Shown here: in pieces, positions 55,700 to 64,000 of the stretch
Layout of the letters: each line of letters opens with the position of its first letter
How positions within the stretch are numbered: the stretch's first letter is position 1
Assembly: GCA_964007475.1 (NCBI GenBank)
Contig: OZ023274.1
Location: 21,286,043 to 21,350,042, forward strand
DNA: 64,000 nt
Source: Hybos culiciformis
Taxonomy: Eukaryota > Arthropoda > Insecta > Diptera > Hybotidae
Direction: 5' to 3'
The notes under the pieces: model-generated
What the model was told of the DNA's origin: nothing
Database searches by the model: none
The model's input: only the letters and a program-made list of their open reading frames with translations
Made by a program: the position numbers and the translations under genes

Positions 55700-58600
55700 G
55701 TTCAAAATTTGGAATTTTTTTTTGGTAACCCTTATAATTTGGTTTATTTTGAATAAGCCTTATCATACACAGATTAATAAAACTTATATTTTTCTTGCAA
55801 AAAAATGCAACAATTTTTTTATAACTATGTACTAAGAATATACATGAACAACATTAATTTTTTTTTTGCTCGAATTAAACTACATGTTACCAGATTTATT
55901 TATTTTTTCCATAATACCAATCTATTTATAATGTCATTATAACAAAAATTGTTATAATAATAATAAGAGGAAAAAAAGGGGAAATTCTTCAAAAAAAAAA
56001 TTATTAATATCTTATGAAATCCTTTACGTTAATGTCTCTTATTATTATAAGTCCCATCTGGTATACAACTAAAGTAGGTATATAGTATTATCACTAAAAA
56101 AAAAAAAAATTAGATAAACATTAAAAAAATAAAATGAAAATATAAAGACAAAACATATACCTACTGTAAACATATTTATTTCATAAAAATAAATAACTAT
56201 GTACATATGTATATATCTATGCACAACGATATTCTTTTATTGCCTTTTTCATTTATGAAGTTGTCGAAATATAGAATTAGGACACTTTTGAAGCAAAGCG
56301 TTTATTTTAATATTGAAAAGGGGTTTTATTTATTTGATACTGTATATGATAGCAATGGATTAAATTATGGACGATAACAATAACCAGTTCTTGGATAACT
56401 CGTTGAAGAGAATTTAAACAAATGTTTGAAACTTTATTTGTGAGTGGTAAATAGCTTTAATGAAGCTTATATTAAAAAAAAATGTTTCTCTACCGTTAAA
56501 ATATACCTACTTAAACTCCTTTAGAGACAAAATAAAAATTATATTATTCTTGATGATTTGTAATTATTACTTTTTTATCAAAGGAAAAATTATATATTTT
56601 TTTTATATTAAAAATAAAATAAAAAAAAAAGGCTAACCATTTCATCTTTTTTTTTTAAATTTAATTACGTTAAGAAAAAAGTATATAATAATCAGTTAAC
56701 ATTTTTGTTAAGAGCTGTTAACAGATTTTTTTATAGAAACATAAAATTTAATGTCTTATAAGATAAAATTTTAAAGAAAATTACAAAAAAAAATGAATAA
56801 ATAAAAAAAACTTTTATTTCTAACTTTTAATATTGTTATGCTTTTCCTTAAATTAAGTTATGTATATCAAGATAAAAGATACTTTTCATAGTAAAATTAA
56901 AAAAAAAATTGCAGTCAAAATAAGACAACATGGGTTAAAATCATTTTCATTAAGAAAATATTGTCCTAAAGTAAAGCTAACTAAAAGCTTTTGCTACCGA
57001 AAATGTCGATCTTAAATAAAAATAGTTTTCTTTGATTTAATTTATTAAACTGAATGTAACGAATATTCACACGACAGTCTTATAGAGGTGGTTCAAATGG
57101 TTAAGAATACTTATATACTCAGCTTAATGATATATAAATTTTTCGTATACTCACACACGTATAATTAGTCAAATACTCAATTCAAAGTTTTCGAAATCAA
57201 AAGTCAAAGCTTCGTTATTTTTTAACTTTATTATTAAAAGAGATATCTCGATAGAATTAAAATCTTTGAATATCTTTTTGTCTTCTTTGTAGAGCTTCAG
57301 TACCCGAACATAATCTCCAAGAATTTTGCATCATTGAGTTGCTTAAACACAAAATTATTTTCCTCTAATTTGATGATGATAAAGTTTATACAAAAAAATG
57401 AATTAAGAATAAAAAATAAATAGGAATCGGTGAGTGTAATTTTGAAAGAAAATTAAAAAATAAAGAAAAGAAAATTATTGAAATTATTAACATTGTGTTT
57501 TCCAGGCGACCGCCATGGTGAAAAAAATTCCTTTATGTAATTAAAAAAAGAAGAAGAAGTTTGTGTGCAATCAGTGGTGTGGAATTAGCTGGAATTTTTG
57601 TCTTTTTAAGTGTTTTTAATCTGTCTAGTAGATTTTCAAGTAGATTTAATTTTTTCTTTCTATATTAAAAATTCATAATATTCTATATGAAAATCTGCGC
57701 TTCTTTTACGTTTTTTTTTTTTTTTTTCTTTCCTTTCGACAAAGAATATAAAATAAGTTTTAATCGAATAAAATTGGATCAGAAATAATTCATAAATTGA
57801 CTTGCTAAGGTTTATCTCGATATTGTATAGTGCAACATTAGATGAAATTATATTTTGATTGAGGGCAGGGCATCTTCTTGTTTTTGCTATGTAATTATGA
57901 AATCGTTATTCATTAAATTTTGGGATAGTATTATATTCAAAACATCTGTAACCTAAATTGTTGAATTGTTAAATAAATAAAAATTTCAGTTTGGAAACTA
58001 TTTACGGGTCAAAATTCATGGAGCCCAATTTTCGACGTGATTTTGAAACAAAAATGTTCGATATTATTTTCAGCATTGAGGCAAAAAAAATTATATTACA
58101 TTTTGTCTAAAATTTGTTGAGAAATCAGATTCTATACAGAAAAAGCTTCATTACGCAAATCAAAGCACGTATAGCCCAAAATTTAATAGCCAGTCAACAT
58201 AAATTAATAATTTGAATCAGTGAAGTATATTTTTCCCTCGCTTTTTCCATAAATTGCTCTTTGTACTTCTTTCCACCATTTTTGGTATTCAAATAAATCT
58301 GAATGGTCCTTTTTTTTAGAGACAGGTATTTATATTTTATTTACTGCAAGGCTTATTTTAATTTATGATAAGTACAAACTATTGGATCAGAAGAACATTA
58401 CGAATTTGAATGATTTATAAATTTAACCGGAAATCGAACCGCTTTAACCACTGAACTGCAACATATTTACTTTCGATTTTGCTCAAATTCTTTGGAAATT
58501 TTTCACTTACTAACCTCATAATTTTGAAAAATATATATATCTTAAATATTGAACCCTAATTTTCTCTAACAATCTCAGTTCTTGAAAGCTGAAATTAAAC

Positions 58601-60597
58601 AAATAATTGGAAAAAATATTTTAATTTGAATAAACTTAATTTTTTCCTCAACCATTCTTCATTATCAAAAACATAAAGATCACACAAAACAGGGGGTGCG
58701 ACATCTTAACATCCTTGACCTAATTATTGCACTACATGATGACAAAATATAAGATTTTAAAACCCCCCATTGATTTAAATGTCAAACTTCTCTTCTGTTT
58801 ATTAAATGTTTTTTTTTCGTCTCCATAATGATTTTTGATATTTTGAAATAAAGCTAATAAGCTTTATTAGAGTGTCAAATTAAAAATTAGAAATTAAAAT
58901 AAATATATATGTACTTTTTTTAATTTTTCCCCAAATAAATGAGATATTTTGTATAGAGAACGAAAGAACCTTTTTCCAATTAATTTCATTTGTAAATTTA
59001 TCTTTTTTTTTTCTGATATCGTTTAACTTTATACCTTTTTTTTAACACCAAACTTGTTAACAGATACGGAAAATTTTTATTTATTTATTTACTTTTTTTT
59101 TTGTATTCCTTGGAAAATCTCTTGTCATTACACAGATATTTTTCACCCCTAAATCTTAAAATTACACATTTTTTATAAAAATATAATTTAATATAAAAAA
59201 AGAAGTACAGAAAAGTAGGAAAAAATTTGTTTTTTTTTCTTTGTAGCACATTGAAGTTCAAAAAGATGTTACATTTGGTGGTTCGTTTGATAGTAAGTCA
59301 TGTATGAAAATTACAAAAAAAAAGTTGATGCATAAAGCATAAAGTAGTAGAAATTTGAGTAGCCGTGAAAATTAGTACAGAGCTTTTTAAATTTTGTTTA
59401 AATGAAAAAAATCTTTAAAGTTTATGTATTTAACTTTGGTTCAACAACATTTATAGCAAACCATTATAGAATAAATATATATTTTAACTAAGCTGTACAA
59501 CTTTAAATCTAAAAAAAAAAAAAATTGGTTCGAGTTTAGAAAGATACGTGAATGCTTAAATACGATAAATGGATAAATGTATATAGGTATAGAGTATTTG
59601 ATATACATATATATATGAATTTTGATATTAATTACAGCATGCTATATTAAAAGCAGCATTATAAAATACCTTTTACTCGAGATTGAGAAATAGTGGATTC
59701 AAATCTTTTAACAGAATAGCTTTTGAACGTTTGGCCATATAGTTGCACTTTGCAAAAATTGTAGTTTAAGGCCTTTAAGATCGTAGATCTACCTAAAACT
59801 GCCTTTAAAATTTCAGAATAACATATATAATAACAAATGACAAATGACTGGAAGAAATTCTGTTTTCAGAAAAAACATTCCTATGTTCTGTGTAATTAAT
59901 AAATTTTTTTTTAAATTCCTACAAATTTGGCGAATAAATAGAATCACAGTAATGTAGATACAGGTGTCTTGTTATTACTTGAAGGCCTTTGATTCGTACT
60001 GATTATCACTTTTAAATGTAAATTACTAATACTTATATGACTTATTATCATTGCTAATTAAGTAATTAATATGAATTTCATTAAAAAGAAAACGAAAATG
60101 GAAAGAGTTTTTCTTTATGATCAGTTTTAGGTGGAGTAATCTAGGGTTATTGCTTCTATAATTTTTGTTGTCTGAATGTTTAAGACGATATCAGCATTTC
60201 GTTGTTGATTAAAGTAAATGCACCAGAGACGGGTAAAACTGGCTATTCTAAATGTATTTTCTTCACATAAACATATGTTTAATATTAATTGACAAAGTTA
60301 TACTGTAAATTGTATTTTGTTCACAAATAACATATATTAATTGACAAAGTTATATAATAAAATACCATTTTGAATTTCAATTGACTGTATTCTATTTGAC
60401 ATTCCGTCAAACGTTCTAACAATCTAATTTATAGAAAAATTAAATACTGTCAAACGTACCCAACGTATTAAATTTTTCATGATTATTTGAAATATATACG
60501 TCATCCAAAAATTATGATAATTATTTTGCACGTAATAAAACTTATAAGAAGGAGGGCATTAAAATTAATAATGTTCTCTTAACTATGTTTGCACAAT
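55700..60597 (+). other. Intron continuation with a GC-rich blip and a tRNA-like relic
   Basis: AT-rich. Near 57507 a short GC-rich stretch GCGACCGCCATG follows TGTTTTCCAG and precedes GTGAAA, possibly a micro-exon or an alternative start (see findings). A tRNA-like fragment is at 58425-58462. A short tandem duplication (TATTAATTGACAAAGTTATA) lies at 60285-60355. No exon is supported with confidence. Confidence 0.4.
58425..58462 (-). repeat. tRNA-like relic with joined A-box and B-box
   Basis: The minus strand reads GCAGTTCAGTGGTTAAAGCG directly followed by GTTCGATTTCCGG. These resemble a tRNA D-arm/A-box and a T-arm/B-box with the anticodon arm missing. It may be a SINE relic or a deleted tRNA gene. 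It cannot fold as a normal tRNA. Confidence 0.35.
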
Positions 60598-60606
60598 GTA
60601 AAAAAC

Positions 60607-61265
60607 GGCGCAGTGAAATAAGGCCGCGGGAAATAAGGCCGCGATAGGTTTTTTGTTGCGGTCTTATTTCATTTTGGAAAATGAAATAAGGCCGCGAAAA
60701 AATCCTCGCGGTCTTATTTCATTTTGAAAAATGAAATAAGACCGCATAAAATTCCTCGCGGCCTTATTTCGTTTTGAAAAATGAAATAAGACCGCGAAAA
60801 AAAAAAAAATTAATCGGAGGGCTAATTTCATTTTGAAAAAGGAAATAAGGCCGCGAGGAGGGCTAATTTCATTTTGAAAAACGAAATAAGGCCGCAAATC
60901 CCACTGACCAACCGCCCGCCCGCCGCCCTGCTGCCCCCTGCCCTGTGTGCTCACCTCACAAGATTACGCGGCCTTATTTCATTTATAAAAATAAAATTAG
61001 CCCTCCGAATAATTGTTTTTTTTTGTCGCGGTCTTATTTCATTTTGAAAAACGAAATAAGGCCGTGAGGAATTTTTTGCGGTCTTATTTCATTTTTCAAA
61101 ATGAAATAAGACCGCGAGGATTTTTTCGCGGCCTTATTTCATTTTGAAAAACGAAATAAGGCCGCGAAAAAATCTTCGCGGCCTTATTTCATTTTTCAAA
61201 ATGAAATAAGACCGCAACAAAAAAACGTCGCGGCCTTATTTCCCGCGTCCTTATTTCCATCCCCC
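60607..61265. mobile_element. Fold-back element E2 with 9-bp target duplications and the shared GC-rich core
   Basis: Flanked by GTAAAAAAC at 60598-60606 and 61266-61274. It starts GGCGCAGTGAAATAAGG; the right end inverted starts GGGGGATGGAAATAAGG. The arms are chains of short palindromes built from ATGAAATAAGGCCGCG and its complement (for example TTATTTCATTTTGGAAAATG). The core at the centre, 60891-60960, begins GCCGCAAATCCCACTGACC, continues AACC, and its first 23 bases are identical to the E1 core. The minus-strand open frame across the left half is a by-product. Non-autonomous. Confidence 0.88.
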
Positions 61266-61274
61266 GTAAAAAAC

Positions 61275-64000
61275 TGATTAAAATATCAGTCTCATATTTA
61301 TGATTTAAGTTCGTGGACCTGAGCAAGAAAGTTGATGAATACCTCTATTTTTAAATAAAGAATTCCATATTTCGTTTCCAGGGTAAAATTAAATGCCATA
61401 TAAATTTAAAAGAAATATTTATAAAAAATGGAACAAAATGTAGAAGATGGTTGAAAATTTCTAGAGCGTGAAAAATTTTTATTTTTAGTGACAAATTAAA
61501 CTTACTTATGTAACTGAATCCTATCAGAATAAAATCATAAAACTTTTTTTATTATATTTTGACTTCAGGGTATAATATCCTTTTAAAATTTAATTTTTAT
61601 TTCAATCTAGAGATAAAATAATTTTTATGCTCTTATCATAGATCCATCCGAAACGGAAGTATTTTAAAAAATTTCAATTTTCTCCAGAAAGATTAATATT
61701 TTGCTTTCTATTTTTTTCAATATTGCACTATAATTTAATAGTGGTTTAATTTAAAATGGTTTAAGAATTAACTTTAAGGATGGTTAAGCTTTCATCATAT
61801 TTGATTCGAATGTAATATCCTTTTTCAATTTTTGTTCTTTGATGAAAATGTCGCATATGAAAAAATTTTAAATTGAATATGAAATTAGGATTGGGATATT
61901 TTTGTGAATTGAAAGCTGAATTTAAAATAGAATTATGAATGAAAAAAATTCAAAATTATTAGTTAAAGAAATGCCGCTTTATATTTATGGAAGTATATTT
62001 CAAAAAACATTTGTGTTATTTTTTTGCATTTGAGGCAAAAAAGGAATGCTTGTACGGAAAAATGGGTATTAAAATTAATTTAAATTAATTCTTTGTTTTG
62101 ACGCGGGTTGAAAGAAGGCATTTGCAATTATACAATACATATTCTCAGATAAGAACTTATTATTCAGATTAGGCTATATTTTTGTATTTCTTTATAAATT
62201 ATCAGAATTATAAGTACAGACAATTCGCATTCCAACTTTAAAAAGGACAAAAATTATTGAAAATAGTTCAATTTGAATTAGTTTTTAGTAAAAGAAACAT
62301 AATATTCGCATAATTAAAATGAATATGAATATTGTATTTGTAATTTAACAAACATGGTAATTTCAAATACAATAATTTATTTTGCATCCGTGTGAATAAG
62401 ATTTATTATAAAACATATAAATTTTGCTGTTAAAAAAATATTTTCTGAGTGGTCATTTAACAGTAATGGAGATAAATGCATGTATAATGTGAATAATTAT
62501 TAGGCTGCATGCAAATGATACTTTGTTCAAACCAAAAATTATAATTTGCCTTTATTTATTTGAAATGTTTATTTAAAATGTTTATGCTTCAAGAAAGTTT
62601 GATAGAAAATTGTATTAATTATAGTCATTTTCAATCCACGAAAAACAATTTTCACAAAAAAAAAAATGTAAACTTTCCGTTTCAACATAAACTGAAACCT
62701 TGTCTGTTGTCTCTAAAATTTTTTCGAAATTACCATCAAATAGAATTTAATTTTTTTTTTTTTAGCAAATATCATAAATATAAATTTAAATAAAAAATTC
62801 CCGGTTAATTCAACCATATCCTGATTATGCAAAAAAGTCATTTATACATTTTCTGATTTTATATATAATTTTTTTAAAAATTAGTTTTAATCAAGAAAAC
62901 ATTGAAACCACAATCTCGGAAAATTTATTAAATATTTACTTTCAATTTAAAATGCAAATCTTTTTAAATTTACTTTTTTTTTCACTGTGCATTATACAGT
63001 TGTGGCTATAGAGAAAAAGATGGGCACTTTGTGATTAAGTATCTTTTTGGTGGATAAAACAAAAATATGCACTTTTGTTTTTGGTTGAAAAGTAAATAAA
63101 ATTATAAAAGTATAAAAAAAATATATATATAATTTTCATTCTATGTCCTGTGAAAATTGTACATAATCCTTTTGTCTTTGTTTTTTTTTAAAGATGCGCG
63201 AAAATTATTAAAACAAAAAAAGCTTTCGAAGCTTTTTTTATTTGCTCACTGTGTATAGAATATACATAAAATATTGTTTTAAATTCTATAAGTACATTTT
63301 CCCTATAGACATTCTTACATACACATATAATGTAGGTTTACCCTATTTACTCTCGCATAGATACAATATATATATAATAATAAAAAAAAAAAATATAAAT
63401 TCCCTCCTAATTATTTTTCTTTTCTTTTTTGGGTGAGAAAGTGTTTTCTTTTTTTTTTTATTAAGGAGGAGTCGTATTTTTATGTATTTTCATTTTCATT
63501 CAGTTTTATATAAAAAAAAAAATTATGTTATTATGTAGGTTCATGCTTCAATGCACTTAACCAATCTTATAAATTTTATAAATTCTATCGTTTATATAGT
63601 TTGTTTGTTTTTTTTTTTTTATTTACACATTAATATATTTTTTTTTTTGTTCATTCAGAGTAACTTCCATTATATGTATATATGTATTTATGATTTTTAT
63701 TTTTATAATAAGATTATGTAGTTAAGTATGTAAAATGTTTTGCGCCATTATGATTATCCATATAAAAATAAAAAACTATTTTTAACTTTATAAAAAAATT
63801 AAGTTAATGATAATACATTTTGAATATTTTGATGAATATATATTATATGTATGCTTGGCGCCAAAATAAAAATTAAAGAAATTTCATTAATTTTTTAGGA
63901 ACTGTAACTATGTATATAATAATTTAGAATTGAATTAAATTAAAATGATCATTATAGTTCTGTCGTTCTCAAGAATATAATTAAAGCCTACATAAGAATT
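61275..64000 (+). other. AT-rich end of window, no gene seen
   Basis: Probably still intron of the gene starting at 40535. Poly-T and poly-A runs and ATAT-type microsatellite patches only; no exon or repeat could be supported. Confidence 0.4.

Noticed and set aside
58425..58462. Functional tRNA gene
   Set aside because: The anticodon arm is absent and the acceptor stem cannot pair; reported only as a relic.
60664..60954. 96-codon minus-strand open frame
   Set aside because: Covers the palindromic words and core of fold-back E2; no protein family resemblance.

Overview
The window is AT-rich animal nuclear DNA and almost certainly comes from an insect. The evidence is one complete multi-exon Mi-2/CHD4-type chromatin remodeler with short GT-AG introns, plus relics of several insect-typical transposon classes: P-superfamily, hAT, jockey-like LINEs and fold-back elements. 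The C-terminal third of the Mi-2 protein reads like dipteran Mi-2, so a fly is my best guess. That guess rests on remembered family knowledge, not on a search.

Layout. Positions 1-9430 hold the Mi-2 gene (+ strand, nine coding exons, 1928 codons plus stop), with a decayed LINE in its third intron. Positions 9526-32100 are a transposon-dense intergenic stretch. In order it holds: a fold-back element with 9-bp target duplications; a 10-kb P-superfamily composite (10492-20546) with inverted arms, each carrying a transposase C-terminal relic, and a 5.4-kb array of a 12-bp minisatellite that runs in frame into the transposase; three hAT relics with 8-bp duplications; a minisatellite of about 150 bp containing CA runs; further fold-backs; and a spliced DUF4806-type gene fragment between two GTC-rich arrays. 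Positions 32100-40500 are AT-rich with few features. A second gene on the + strand starts at 40535: its first coding exon (40 codons, strong donor) is followed by at least 23 kb with no convincing next exon, so 40655-64000 is probably its first large intron. That intron carries two LINE relics, a nested fold-back, small inverted-repeat elements and another large fold-back at 60607-61265.

Most notable result. Three fold-back elements (9526-9971, 26560-27007, 60607-61265) have arms built from unrelated words, yet carry the same GC-rich core of about 23 bp or more (21 to 23 of 23 positions shared) at or near the middle. Two of them also share a terminal GGCG-AGTG-AATAA pattern and perfect 9-bp target duplications. 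This suggests one mobilised family in which the core and ends are conserved while the arms are replaced. Second is the P-like composite with its in-frame minisatellite. All calls come from reading the sequence; no database search was possible.
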